Assembly (NCBI RefSeq): GCF_016428755.1 | Contig: NZ_JAELTI010000053.1 | Location: forward strand, 1 to 36,587 | Direction: 5' to 3' | DNA length: 36,587 nt | DNA from: Allobosea sp. ASV33 | GTDB lineage: Bacteria; Pseudomonadota; Alphaproteobacteria; Rhizobiales; Beijerinckiaceae | Part shown: positions 15,563-23,963 of the stretch, piece by piece | Layout of the letters: every line of letters starts with the position of its first letter | Numbering within the stretch: position 1 is the first letter of the stretch | Position numbers and translations under genes: made by a program | Notes under the pieces: model-generated | Databases searched by the model: none | The model's input: the letters and a program-made list of their open reading frames with translations, nothing else | Told to the model about the DNA's origin: nothing

Positions 15563-16399
15563 ATGAACTTCCTCAAGCGCTTCGCCCGCAATCGCGGCGC
15601 CGTCATCGGCATCCTGATCCTGCTCGCCGTCGTCGCCTTCGCGCTTCTCGCGCCGACGCTCTATCCGCAATCGCCCTGGCGTCCGGTGGCGCGGCCCTTC
15701 CTGGCGCCCTTCGTCAACGAGCGCTTCCCGCTTGGCACCGACACGCTCGGCCGCAATCTCGCTTCCGGTCTCGTCCATGGCGCCCGTGTCTCGCTGATGA
15801 TCGGCGTGGTCTCGACGCTGGTCGCGCTGGTGATCGGTGTGCCGCTTGGCGCGATGGCGGGCTATGCCGGCGGCTTCGTCGATGATGCGCTGATGCGCTT
15901 CACCGAGTTCTTCCAGACCATTCCCTCCTTCGCGCTTGCCATCGTGCTGGTCGCGATCCTGCAACCGCAGCTCGGCTCGATCGTGCTCGCGATCGGGGTG
16001 GTCAGTTGGCCCCCCGTGGCGCGGCTGGTGCGAGGGGAGGTGCTCTCATTGCGAAGTCGCGAATATGTCCAGGCGGCGGTGACCATCGGCCAGTCGACGC
16101 CGCGGATCATCTTCAGCCAGGTTCTGCCCAACACCATCGCGCCGATCATCGTCATGGGCTCGCTGATGATCGGTTCGGCGATCCTGCTGGAATCCTCGCT
16201 CTCCTTCCTCGGACTCGGCGATCCCAACCTGATGAGCTGGGGCTACATGGTAGGCGCCGGCCGCACGCGCCTGCTCGACGCCTGGTGGATCTCGTTCTTC
16301 CCCGGCTTCGCGATCTTCCTGACGGTGCTCGCGCTCAATCTCGCCGGCGAGGGGCTGAACGATGCCCTGAACCCGCGCCTGGCCCGGGGGCGCGAATGA
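15563..16399 (+). CDS. Peptide-type ABC transporter permease, DppC-like
   Basis: A 278-residue permease with an N-terminal membrane anchor (AVIGILILLAVVAFALLAPTLY) followed by the periplasmic LGTDTLGRNLASGLVHGARVSL, the classic DppC/OppC signature. Five more membrane segments follow. The EAA loop facing the ATPase is about SREYVQAAVTIGQSTPRIIF, followed by LPNTIAPIIV. The C-terminus shows ESSLSFLGLGDPNLMSWGYM. Start ATG at 15563 has GAGGA about nine bases upstream. The stop overlaps the ATPase start by ATGA, so the two are translationally coupled. It forms the second half of the membrane pore. Confidence 0.94.
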   Translation: MNFLKRFARNRGAVIGILILLAVVAFALLAPTLYPQSPWRPVARPFLAPFVNERFPLGTDTLGRNLASGLVHGARVSLMIGVVSTLVALVIGVPLGAMAGYAGGFVDDALMRFTEFFQTIPSFALAIVLVAILQPQLGSIVLAIGVVSWPPVARLVRGEVLSLRSREYVQAAVTIGQSTPRIIFSQVLPNTIAPIIVMGSLMIGSAILLESSLSFLGLGDPNLMSWGYMVGAGRTRLLDAWWISFFPGFAIFLTVLALNLAGEGLNDALNPRLARGRE

Positions 16400-18003
16400 C
16401 CGCTCCCGCGCTCTCGATCGAAGGCCTGACGCTTGCATTGCCGGCGATGGCCGATCGCCCGCATGCCGTCGAGAAAGTTACGCTCGCCATCCAGCCCGGT
16501 GAGACGCTCTGCGTCGTCGGCGAATCCGGTTCCGGCAAATCGATGATCGCCCATGCCGTGATGGGCCTTTTGCCCAAGGCGGTGAAGCCGGTCGCCGGCG
16601 CGATCAGGCTCGCCGGTCGCGACATCCTCGCCCTCGACGAACAGGCGATGCAGGATGTGCGCGGCCGCGAGGTCGGCATGATCTTCCAGGAGCCGATGAC
16701 CTCGCTCAACCCGGTCATGCGCATCTCCGACCAGATCATCGAGACCTTCGAGGCCCATGGTCTGCATGACAGGGCGACGCGCCGGGCGCGCGCCATCGAG
16801 CTCCTGACCGAGGTCGGTTTGCCTGATCCGCCGCGGCTCGCCAAGGCCTATCCGCATGAATTGTCCGGCGGACAGCGCCAGCGCGTGATGATCGCGATGG
16901 CGCTTGCGCTCGAACCCAAGCTCCTGATCGCCGACGAACCGACCACCGCGCTCGACGTCACCACGCAGGCGCAGATCCTCAAGCTCATCGACAACCTGCG
17001 CCATCGCCACGGCACGGCGGTGCTGTTCATCACCCATGACATGGGCGTGGTCGCCGAGATCGCCGACCGTATCGCCGTGCTGGAGAAGGGCGTTCTGGTC
17101 GAGGAGGGCACGGCCGATCAGGTGTTGGGCTCACCCACCCATCCCTATACGCAGAAGCTGCTCGCCGCCGTGCCCTCGCTGACGCCGGCCGTGCTGCCGC
17201 CGCTGCCGGAGACCGCGCCCGTGATCAGCGTCGAGGGCCTCGGCAAGACCTATCGCAAGCGCTCGCTCTTCGGCGTCGCCCGAGAGGTCAAGGCGGCCGA
17301 CGACATCTCCTTCGCGCTCGTCCGCGGCGAGACGCTCGGCCTTGTCGGCGAATCCGGCTCGGGCAAGTCGACGGTCGGGCGCTGCTGCCTGCGCCTGATC
17401 GAGCCCGATCGCGGCCGCATCGCGCTAGGCGATCTCGTCCTATCCGAATTGAAGCCCGCCGAATTGCGCCGCCAGCGCAAGCGCATCCAGATGGTCTTCC
17501 AGGACCCCTTCGCCTCGCTCAACCCGCGCCAGACCGTCGGCCGCATCATCTCGGACGGCCCTGTCGCGCATGGCACGCCGCGCAAGGAGGCGCTGGCGCG
17601 GGCGAAGGAATTGCTGGAGCTCGTCGGCCTCTCCGCCAATGCCATCGATCGCTATCCGCATGAATTCTCGGGCGGCCAGCGCCAGCGCGTCGGTATCGCC
17701 CGGGCGCTCGCGCTCGAACCGGACGTGCTGGTCGCGGATGAGGCGGTCTCGGCGCTCGACGTTTCCGTGCAGGCCCAGATCCTCAAGCTGATCAAGGATA
17801 TCCAGGCGCGGCTCGGCCTCGCCATCCTCTTCGTCACGCATGATCTGCGCGTCGCAGCGCAGATCTGCGACCGCATCGCCGTGATGCAGCGTGGGCGCAT
17901 CGTCGAGACCGGACCGACGGCCGCGATCTTCGCCGACCCGCAGCACGCGTATACGCGGCAACTGCTGGCGGCGGTGCCGGGCGGCGGGCGCTTCGGGCAC
18001 TAA
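16396..18003 (+). CDS. Fused double-ATPase subunit of peptide ABC transporter (DppD-DppF type)
   Basis: A 535-residue protein carrying two complete nucleotide-binding domains in one chain, replacing separate DppD and DppF subunits; GsiA-type ATPases have the same design. Domain 1 (about 1-260) has Walker A GESGSGKS at 42-49, signature LSGGQRQR at 156-163 and Walker B LLIADEPTTALD from about 176. Domain 2 (about 275-535) has Walker A at 318-325, signature FSGGQRQR at about 424 and Walker B VLVADEAVSALD, where the common proline after DE is alanine. Both domains have an H-loop (FITHD, FVTHD). The oligopeptide-type C-terminal extension HPYTQKLLAAVP follows domain 1, and HAYTRQLLAAVP follows domain 2. 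It powers uptake through the two preceding permeases. Confidence 0.94.
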   Translation: MTAPALSIEGLTLALPAMADRPHAVEKVTLAIQPGETLCVVGESGSGKSMIAHAVMGLLPKAVKPVAGAIRLAGRDILALDEQAMQDVRGREVGMIFQEPMTSLNPVMRISDQIIETFEAHGLHDRATRRARAIELLTEVGLPDPPRLAKAYPHELSGGQRQRVMIAMALALEPKLLIADEPTTALDVTTQAQILKLIDNLRHRHGTAVLFITHDMGVVAEIADRIAVLEKGVLVEEGTADQVLGSPTHPYTQKLLAAVPSLTPAVLPPLPETAPVISVEGLGKTYRKRSLFGVAREVKAADDISFALVRGETLGLVGESGSGKSTVGRCCLRLIEPDRGRIALGDLVLSELKPAELRRQRKRIQMVFQDPFASLNPRQTVGRIISDGPVAHGTPRKEALARAKELLELVGLSANAIDRYPHEFSGGQRQRVGIARALALEPDVLVADEAVSALDVSVQAQILKLIKDIQARLGLAILFVTHDLRVAAQICDRIAVMQRGRIVETGPTAAIFADPQHAYTRQLLAAVPGGGRFGH

Positions 18004-18015
18004 TGATGTTCTCGC

Positions 18016-18109
18016 CGTCATTCTCGGGCGAAGCGTAGCGCAGACCCGAGAATCTCGTGACGAGACGACACTGGTTTCCGAGATGGTCGGGTCAAGCCCG
18101 ACCATGACG
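18016..18109. repeat. Palindromic element between ABC ATPase and peptidase genes
   Basis: The left arm starts CGTCATTCTCGGG at 18016 and closes with CCCGAGAATCTC. The right arm (about 18080-18109) is GAGATGGTCGGG then CCCGACCATGACG. The arms are imperfect complements, with each arm's own inner hairpin conserved by paired changes (TCTCGGG/CCCGAGA on the left, GGTCGGG/CCCGACC on the right). It belongs to the same CGTCAT...ATGACG group as the elements in the convergent gaps. Confidence 0.8.
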
Positions 18110-18125
18110 CTGGATAGGAACGCCC

Positions 18126-19415
18126 ATGCCTCTCGATCCCGCCTTGCGTGACAAGATCCTCGCCGCCGTCGAGGCGGGCTTCGACCAGCAGGTCGCCTAT
18201 ACGCAGGAGCTGATCCGCTTCGCTTCGACACGCGGGCAGGAGCACACGGTCCAGGACTTCATCTTCCGGGCCATGAAGCAGCGCGGCTTCACCATGGACC
18301 GCTTCGCCATGGACAGGGAGGCGATCGCCGCCCATCCCGGCGGCGCGCCGTTCTCCGACACGCATTCCGAAGCCCCGATTGTCGTCGGCATCCACCGCCC
18401 CCGCGAGGAGAAGGGCCGTTCGCTGATCCTGCAGGCCCATGTCGACGTCGTCCCGGCTGGCCCCGCCGATCAGTGGAAGCATGCCCCCTTTGACCCCGTC
18501 ATCGAGGACGACTGGATGTATGGCCGCGGCAGCGCCGATATGAAGGCCGGTTCCGCCGCCAATCTCTTCTGCCTCGATGCGCTCCGGCGCATCGGCATGC
18601 AGCCGGCGGCGACGGTCTATGTCGAATCCGTCGTCGAGGAGGAATCGACCGGCAATGGCGCGTTGATGACGCATTTGCGCGGCTATCGCGCCGAGGCCGC
18701 GCTGATCCCTGAGCCGGAATACGAGATGCTGGCGCGCGCCAATGCCGGCGTGCTCTGGTTCCAGTTCGAGGTGCGCGGCATCCCCGCCCATGTCCGCGAG
18801 ATGGGCACCGGCGCCAATGCGATCGATGCTGCCTATCGCGTCGTCGCGGCTTTGCGCAAGCTCGAGGAGCAGTTCAATCTCGAGAAGGTCGGCCGCGAGC
18901 ATTTCGAGAATGACCCGCACCCGATCAACCTGAATATCGGCAAGATCGAGGGCGGCGACTGGGCCTCCTCCGTGCCGTGCTGGTGTCGCGTCGATTGCCG
19001 CGTCGGACTCTATCCCGGCGTCACCGCCAAGGAGACGGCGCAGCGCATCGAGGATTGCATCCGCGAGGCCGCGCGCGGGGATTCCTTCCTGGCCAACAAC
19101 CCGCCGAAGGTCACCTTCAACGGCTTCTGGGCCGAGGGCTATGTGCTGGAGCCAGGCAGCGAGGCGGAGGCCGTGCTCGCGCGCGCTCATGAGGCGGCGC
19201 TCTGCAAGCCGCTGAAGAGCTTCATGACGGCGGCCTATCTCGATACCCGCGTTCACGCCCTCTACGACAAGATCCCGGCGCTCTGCTACGGCCCGATGGG
19301 CGAGAATATCCACGCCTTCGACGAGCGCGTCAGCCTCGCTTCGGTGAAGCGCATCACCGGCGCCATGGCGCTCTTCGTCGCCGAATGGTGCGGGCTCGAA
19401 AGCATCGAGGCTTGA
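18126..19415 (+). CDS. M20-family metallopeptidase / deacylase (ArgE/DapE type)
   Basis: A 429-residue zinc-dependent hydrolase of the M20 family, which cleaves small peptides or N-acyl amino acids. Metal ligands are visible in order: His105 and Asp107 in LQAHVDVVP, Asp138 in GRGSADMKAG, the acid pair in VEEESTGNG (about 171-173), Glu in IPEPEYE, and a late histidine in ENIHAFDERV. The dimerisation domain sits in the middle (about 210-320). There is no signal peptide, so it works in the cytosol. The gene follows the peptide importer on the same strand, 122 bp after the ATPase. This suggests that the imported substrate is a dipeptide or N-acylated amino acid hydrolysed by this enzyme; that is an inference from context. 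Confidence 0.9.
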   Translation: MPLDPALRDKILAAVEAGFDQQVAYTQELIRFASTRGQEHTVQDFIFRAMKQRGFTMDRFAMDREAIAAHPGGAPFSDTHSEAPIVVGIHRPREEKGRSLILQAHVDVVPAGPADQWKHAPFDPVIEDDWMYGRGSADMKAGSAANLFCLDALRRIGMQPAATVYVESVVEEESTGNGALMTHLRGYRAEAALIPEPEYEMLARANAGVLWFQFEVRGIPAHVREMGTGANAIDAAYRVVAALRKLEEQFNLEKVGREHFENDPHPINLNIGKIEGGDWASSVPCWCRVDCRVGLYPGVTAKETAQRIEDCIREAARGDSFLANNPPKVTFNGFWAEGYVLEPGSEAEAVLARAHEAALCKPLKSFMTAAYLDTRVHALYDKIPALCYGPMGENIHAFDERVSLASVKRITGAMALFVAEWCGLESIEA

Positions 19416-19420
19416 GCGCG

Positions 19421-20296
19421 GTGACACCGGGCCGGGCATTGCTGCTCGTCCCGCTGCTCGGGCTGCTCTGGGGCTTCAACTGGCCGGCGGTGCGGATCTC
19501 GTTGACCGAGATCGCACCCTGGACCTTGCGCGCCGCCGGCATGAGCTTCGCCGGGCTCGTCCTCGTTGCAGTCGCGTTGGCGCGCGGCATTCCGCTCGCC
19601 GTGCCGCGCGCGCAATGGCCGCGGCTGGTCGTCGCCGGTTTCCTCTCGATTGCCGCCTTCAACGTGTTGCTAGCCTTCGCGCAATTGGCGGCGCCGACCT
19701 CGCGGGCGGCGATCCTGACCTTCACCATGCCGATCTGGGCGACGCTGCTTGCCCGTTTCGTGCTCGGAGAGGCTTTCGATGGTCGGCGCCTTGCCGGGCT
19801 CGCGCTCGGCATCGCCGGCCTCGTCTGCCTCGGCCTGCCGCTCATCCTCGCCGGGCAGCTCTCCTTCGGCCTGATGCTCGCGCTGTGCGCGGCGGTGAGC
19901 TGGGCTTTCGGCACGATCGTGACCAAGCGCTGGCCGGTCTCGGCCCCGGCGTTGACCATCGCCGCCTGGCAATTGCTGATCGGCGGCGTGGTGGCCGGCA
20001 TCGGCATGCTTGTCTTCGAGGGCCTGCCGGTGCCGAAGCTGCTCTCGCCGCGCGTGCTGACAGCGCTGAGCTTCCACATCGTTGGCGCGCAGGCGCTCGC
20101 CTATTTCCTCTGGTTCACCGTGGTCGCGCGCCTGCCGGCCGGCATTGCCAGCCTTGGCACGCTGATGGTGCCGGCTGTCGGCGTACTCGGCTCGGTGCTG
20201 CTGCTCGGCGAGCGGCCGACGCCGACCGATTGGCTCGGCCTTTGTCTCGTGATCGCGGCCTCGGGGGCGATCCTGATCCCCGCCCGTCGAGGCTGA
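19421..20296 (+). CDS. EamA/DMT-family transporter
   Basis: About 291 residues with ten predicted membrane segments in two EamA repeats. Landmarks are LLGLLWGFNWPAVRISL at the N-terminus, TSRAAILTFTMPIWATLLARFVLGE in repeat one, and AGIASLGTLMVPAVGVLGSVLLLGE in repeat two. Drug/metabolite transporters of this group often export amino acids or other metabolites. The start is most likely GTG at 19421, ten bases after GAGG, giving a 5-bp gap from the peptidase stop. An ATG at 19385 would overlap the peptidase by 31 bp. Co-transcription with the peptidase suggests export of excess product, but the substrate is unknown. It is convergent with the LysR gene, only 6 bp away. Confidence 0.88.
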   Translation: MTPGRALLLVPLLGLLWGFNWPAVRISLTEIAPWTLRAAGMSFAGLVLVAVALARGIPLAVPRAQWPRLVVAGFLSIAAFNVLLAFAQLAAPTSRAAILTFTMPIWATLLARFVLGEAFDGRRLAGLALGIAGLVCLGLPLILAGQLSFGLMLALCAAVSWAFGTIVTKRWPVSAPALTIAAWQLLIGGVVAGIGMLVFEGLPVPKLLSPRVLTALSFHIVGAQALAYFLWFTVVARLPAGIASLGTLMVPAVGVLGSVLLLGERPTPTDWLGLCLVIAASGAILIPARRG

Positions 20297-20302
20297 TGCC
20301 GC

Positions 20303-21160
20303 TCAGCTCTGGCCGGGAATGCTGTAGCGCTGGGCCAGTACCGCGCTCATCGCCGCAACGAGCTCCGCGATGAGGCCGCCCTTCTCCCAGGAATAGATCG
20401 AGACCACCATCGCCGGCTCCATGCCGAAGGGCGCATAGGGCCGGACGCGGCGGCCGATCGTGGTGCCGACGGGTAGCAGCGAGAGCCCGAGCCCGGCCTC
20501 GATCGCGACGATGACGTTGTAGAGATTGCTGCTCGACAGGGCGATGTACCAGCGGTGCCGCTCGCGCTCGATCCGCTCGAACATCGCATCGCGGTAGAGC
20601 CCGCCCGGCGGGAAGGTCACCAACGGCAATGGCTCCGGCCAGCTCTCCGGCGCGTCGATGCTCTCGAACCAGGCCATCGCCTCCGGAAAGCTGGCGCGGT
20701 GGTCGGCGCTCGCCGAGGGCTCCTTGACGATGACGACGTCGAACTCGCCGGCCCGGTAGCGCCGCGTAAGCTCGCGGCTCAGGCCCGCGACCACGTCGAG
20801 CCGGATCTCGCGATACTGGCGGGTGAAGCTGGCGAAGACCTGCGCCATCTTGCCGGTGACGATATCGTCGGGCACGCCGATGCGGATCGAGGCGGTGCCG
20901 GCGGAATCGCCGAGCATCGTCTCCGCTTCCTGCTGCAGCGTCAGGATGCGCCGGGCATAGCCGAGCAGGCGCTCGCCCGAGGCCGTAGCCCGGACCGGGC
21001 GGGCGACGCGATCGATCAGCCCGCGCCCGACCGCTTCCTCCAGCCGCGCGAGCTGCTGGCTGATGGTCGATTGCGTCATGTTCAGCCGCTCGGCCGCCTG
21101 GGTGAAGCTGCCGGTATCGGCGATGGCGACGAAGGAGCGGAGCAGGCGGGGATCGAGCAT
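20303..21160 (-). CDS. LysR-family transcriptional regulator
   Basis: A 285-residue LysR-type regulator. The N-terminal winged helix-turn-helix (about 1-60) reads LLRSFVAIADTGSFTQAAERLNMTQSTISQQLARLEEAVG in pieces typical of the family. The remainder is the substrate-binding domain (about 90-285) with IRIGVPDDIVTGKM. The start ATG at 21160 gives a normal length. An upstream in-frame ATG at 21220 would add 20 residues before the conserved DNA-binding domain, and an AT-rich stretch just upstream of that codon could hold the promoter for either choice. LysR regulators often control a divergent gene; here that would be the exported ankyrin gene. The neighbouring EamA gene is convergent and also a possible target. 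The effector is unknown. Confidence 0.9.
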   Translation of the reverse strand: MLDPRLLRSFVAIADTGSFTQAAERLNMTQSTISQQLARLEEAVGRGLIDRVARPVRATASGERLLGYARRILTLQQEAETMLGDSAGTASIRIGVPDDIVTGKMAQVFASFTRQYREIRLDVVAGLSRELTRRYRAGEFDVVIVKEPSASADHRASFPEAMAWFESIDAPESWPEPLPLVTFPPGGLYRDAMFERIERERHRWYIALSSSNLYNVIVAIEAGLGLSLLPVGTTIGRRVRPYAPFGMEPAMVVSIYSWEKGGLIAELVAAMSAVLAQRYSIPGQS

Positions 21161-21223
21161 CGGAGCCGGTGGCTGCAGGTCTGAAGCAGGGGCGATCGCA
21201 TATTCGCGAAGCCAATGCATGAT

Positions 21224-21249
21224 ATCCAGATATTTAATTTTCAGATGGA
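21224..21249. promoter_or_regulatory. AT-rich control region between LysR and ankyrin genes
   Basis: A short AT-rich patch (ATATTTAATTTTC) stands out in GC-rich surroundings. It is bounded by TCCA and TGGA, which are inverted relative to each other about 17 nt apart. Its place between a LysR gene and a divergent gene fits a LysR operator and promoter, but no canonical T-N11-A site with strong arms is evident. Confidence 0.3.
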
Positions 21250-21351
21250 CGGGGCGGACTTTATCCAGGGATCAAGGCAAGCTTGCTTGCCGGATCGACG
21301 GGGATGCATCGCTTGTGGCCGACGCGGCCCACGCCTCCCAGGGAGACGGAA

Positions 21352-22023
21352 TTGACCCGATTTTCGCCGATCCTTGCCTTCGTTCTTCTCCTGCTGGCTT
21401 TCGGCCCGCAGACAGCTTTCGGACAAGCCATGACCGACACCAGATTGCATGCCGCCGCGGCCAAGGACGATCTCGCTACGATCAAGCGGCTTCTCGCCGA
21501 GGGCATCGCGGTCGACGGCCGCGACAGCCGGGCCCAGACCGCCTTGCTGGTCGCGACCCATGAGAACCGCGTCAAAGCCGCCCGCGCCCTGATCGAGGCC
21601 GGTGCCGACGTCAACGCCAAGGACGCGATCAATGACAGCCCCTATCTCTATGCCGGGGCGCGCGGCCACCTTGCCATCCTCAAGCTCACGCTGGAGCACG
21701 GCGCCGACCTGAAGAGCACCAATCGCTATGGCGGCACGGCGCTGATCCCGGCCTGCGAGCGCGGCCATGTCGAGACGGTCCGCACCCTGATCGCGGCCGG
21801 CGTCAAGATCGATCACATCAACAATCTCGGCTGGACCGGCCTGCTGGAGGCGATCATCCTCAGCGACGGCGGCGAGAAGCATCAGCAGATCGTCAAGGAC
21901 CTGCTTGCGGCCGGCGCCGATGTGAACCTCGCCGATCGCGATGGCGTCACTCCCTTGCAGCATGCCCGCAGCCGCGGCCAGACGAAGATGCAGCAGATCC
22001 TGCTCGCCGCTGGCGGCCGCTGA
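21352..22023 (+). CDS. Exported ankyrin-repeat protein
   Basis: About 223 residues. A Sec signal peptide (ILAFVLLLLAFGPQTAFGQA) is followed by five or six ankyrin repeats over nearly the whole mature chain. Typical repeat pieces are TALLVATHENRVKAARALIEAGADVN, GTALIPACERGHVETVRTLIAAG and GVTPLQHARSRGQTKMQQILLAAG, shown in parts. Ankyrin repeats bind other proteins, so a periplasmic scaffold or inhibitor is likely. The start is probably TTG at 21352: GGGAG lies six bases upstream, and the signal peptide then begins properly. ATG at 21304 would bury the signal behind 16 extra residues. It is divergent from the LysR gene and is followed 13 nt later by the MFS gene. Confidence 0.82.
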   Translation: MTRFSPILAFVLLLLAFGPQTAFGQAMTDTRLHAAAAKDDLATIKRLLAEGIAVDGRDSRAQTALLVATHENRVKAARALIEAGADVNAKDAINDSPYLYAGARGHLAILKLTLEHGADLKSTNRYGGTALIPACERGHVETVRTLIAAGVKIDHINNLGWTGLLEAIILSDGGEKHQQIVKDLLAAGADVNLADRDGVTPLQHARSRGQTKMQQILLAAGGR

Positions 22024-22036
22024 AGGGGAAGCGAGC

Positions 22037-23281
22037 TTGAACAGGCCGCGCCGGCCCGTAACCATGACGCCTCCATCATCCCGCACGTCCCGCGCGTTTC
22101 TGCTCGCGGCCGTGGTGTTGGTCGGCCTGAACCTGCGCCCCTTCCTGACCGGCATCGGCCCGCTTGCCGCGGAGATCCGGGCCGCGACGGGGCTCGGCTA
22201 TGGCAGCTTGTCGCTGTTCACGCTCGTGCCGATGCTGCTGATGGGCGCCTGCGCCTTCGCCGGCCCCTGGCTCCAGCGCGTGCTCGGCGCGCGAGCAGCG
22301 GTGGTGGGCGCGCTCTGCATTCTCTGTGCCGCTGCGGCCCTGCGGCTGGCCACGACGAGCGGCGAGGCGCTGATCGCGACGGCGGCGTTCTGCGGGCTTG
22401 GCGTCGCGGTGGTCCAGTCGGTCTTTCCGGGCATCGTCAAGGCGGAGTTCCCCGGCCGGGTGCCGTTGGTGATGGGGCTCTATTCGGCGATGCTGATGGG
22501 CGGAGGCGCGCTCGGCGCGCAGCTCTCGCCGGTGATCGCTCAGCAGACCGGAAGCTGGCATCTCGGCCTGGGCTGGATCGCCCTGCCGGCCGCGCTCGCG
22601 GCTTTGGTCTCGTCCGTCGCCTTGCCCTCAGGCCGCGCGGGGCAGGGCGGTGGATTGCCGGCGCTGGCCCTGCTGCGACGCCCGCGCACATGGCTCCTGA
22701 TGGTCTGCTTCGGGCTGGTGAATGGCGGCTATGCCTCTGTGGTCGCCTGGCTCGCGCCGTCCTATCAGGCGATGGGCTGGTCGGGCGCCGAGAGCGGCGG
22801 CCTGCTGGCGTTGATGGCAGCGAGCCAGGCCGTGGCGGCGCTAGGCATACCCGCGCTCGCGGCCCGCAATCCCGATCGTCGTTTCTGGATCTGGCTCGCG
22901 CTCGCCTGCCAGATCGTAGGCTTCGCCGGCCTGGCCTGGTGGCCGCTCGCTGCGCCGACCGGTTGGGCCGTGACGATCGGCGTCGGGCTCGGAGCGGGCT
23001 TCGCGCTCTTCATGATCGTGGCGCTCGATCATCTCGACAATCCCGCGAATGCCGGAGCGCTCTCGGCCTTGATGCAGGGCGGTGGCTTCCTGATCTCCGC
23101 CATCCCGCCCTGGATCGTCGCATTGCTCCGCGATGCCGTCGGCAGCTTCACCGCCGGCTGGCTGATGCATTTAGCTTGCACCATTCTGGCCGGATTGATG
23201 GCGCTGCGTTTCGCGCCGCGCGGCTATGCCCGCGCGATGCGGCTGGCATCGGCCGACGATCAGGCCTTGTCGCCGAGATAG
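22037..23281 (+). CDS. MFS transporter, CynX/NimT type
   Basis: About 414 residues with twelve membrane segments. The N-terminal NLRPFLTGIGPLAAEIRAATGL is characteristic of the cyanate/2-nitroimidazole (CynX/NimT) branch of the major facilitator superfamily. The second half shows GLVNGGYASVVAWLAPSYQ and ALMQGGGFLISAIPPWIVALL. The start is either TTG at 22037, with AGGGGA about nine bases upstream, or ATG at 22064, which begins closer to the first helix. Its 5' end lies 13 nt after the ankyrin gene, so the two are probably one operon. The last 22 bp overlap the 3' end of the convergent RidA gene. The substrate is unknown, as members of this branch carry quite different small anions or drugs. 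Confidence 0.87.
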   Translation: MNRPRRPVTMTPPSSRTSRAFLLAAVVLVGLNLRPFLTGIGPLAAEIRAATGLGYGSLSLFTLVPMLLMGACAFAGPWLQRVLGARAAVVGALCILCAAAALRLATTSGEALIATAAFCGLGVAVVQSVFPGIVKAEFPGRVPLVMGLYSAMLMGGGALGAQLSPVIAQQTGSWHLGLGWIALPAALAALVSSVALPSGRAGQGGGLPALALLRRPRTWLLMVCFGLVNGGYASVVAWLAPSYQAMGWSGAESGGLLALMAASQAVAALGIPALAARNPDRRFWIWLALACQIVGFAGLAWWPLAAPTGWAVTIGVGLGAGFALFMIVALDHLDNPANAGALSALMQGGGFLISAIPPWIVALLRDAVGSFTAGWLMHLACTILAGLMALRFAPRGYARAMRLASADDQALSPR

Positions 23282-23649
23282 GCCGTCGCGTCGATCTCGA
23301 CGAGACAGTTCGGCGAGCCCAGGCCGTTGACGATGCAGGAGACGCGATGCGGCGTCGCCTCGGCGAAATTGGCGAAATAGACCTCGTTCATCGGCTCCCA
23401 ATAGGCGCGGTCGGTGACATAGACCGTGCATTTCACGACATCGTCGAGGCTGCCGCCGGCCTCTTCGAGCAGCGCCTTGATATTGTCGATGCATTGCTGG
23501 GTCTGCGCGCGGGGATCGCCGATCGCGAGCTTGCCGTCCTTGTCGGTGCCGACGCAGCAGACGAACATGAAGCCGCCGGCGACGGTCGCCTGGGCAAAGG
23601 GCAGGCGGCCCTTGTGGATACGGTCCGAGGTGATGATGCGCTTGGGCAT
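23260..23649 (-). CDS. RidA/YjgF family protein
   Basis: A 129-residue member of the RidA family, whose core members hydrolyse reactive enamine/imine intermediates released by PLP enzymes; other subgroups do different chemistry. Visible family pieces are GDPRAQTQQCIDNIKALLEEAGGSL, DVVKCTVYVTD, the helix YFANF, and the closing strand NCLVEIDATAYLG. An arginine is present in PHRVSC near the position of the catalytic arginine of RidA, but the spacing differs by one residue, so enamine deaminase activity is not certain. The ATG at 23649 has GGAG six bases upstream. The gene ends inside the MFS coding region. Cytosolic; trimeric by family. Confidence 0.88.
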   Translation of the reverse strand: MPKRIITSDRIHKGRLPFAQATVAGGFMFVCCVGTDKDGKLAIGDPRAQTQQCIDNIKALLEEAGGSLDDVVKCTVYVTDRAYWEPMNEVYFANFAEATPHRVSCIVNGLGSPNCLVEIDATAYLGDKA

Positions 23650-23778
23650 GGCAGGCTCCGTCAGTGACGGCCCACCCTAGAGGGCTGCGCGGCGCAGCGG
23701 AATGCGGGCCATCGGCAAAGGAGTGCTGCCGTCAGCGAAGGCTGCTTGGACCAAGCGCAGATGCCACGAGGGGAATGC

Positions 23779-23853
23779 TGGTGCTGCGAGAGAGGATTGA
23801 ACTCTCGACCTCTCCATTACCAATGGAGTGCTCTACCACTGAGCTACCGCAGC
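23779..23853 (-). tRNA. tRNA-Thr (anticodon GGT)
   Basis: Read on the minus strand, a full cloverleaf folds. The acceptor stem GCTGCGG pairs with TCGCAGC (last pair G-T), the D-arm is GCTC/GAGC, the anticodon stem is CTCCA/TGGAG with loop TTGGTAA, and the T-arm is GAGAG-TTCAATC-CTCTC. The discriminator base is A and the CCA end is encoded. The anticodon GGT reads ACC and ACU threonine codons. It lies between ridA and pdeM with about 110-130 bp on each side. No integrase or duplicated 3' end is seen nearby, so there is no sign of an integrated element. Confidence 0.97.
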
Positions 23854-23963
23854 AGGTCCGGCGGCCGGGCGTTCGCGGTTGCTCTGAGGCGGTTGCGGGC
23901 GCTGGCGTCGTTCCGAAGCGGCGCCCTGATGCCACATGCGCGCGGCGGACGCAACCCGCTCGA

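Noticed and set aside
23779..23853. tRNA gene as an attachment site for an integrated element
   Set aside because: No integrase, no duplicated 3' tRNA end and no change in base composition are visible on either side.
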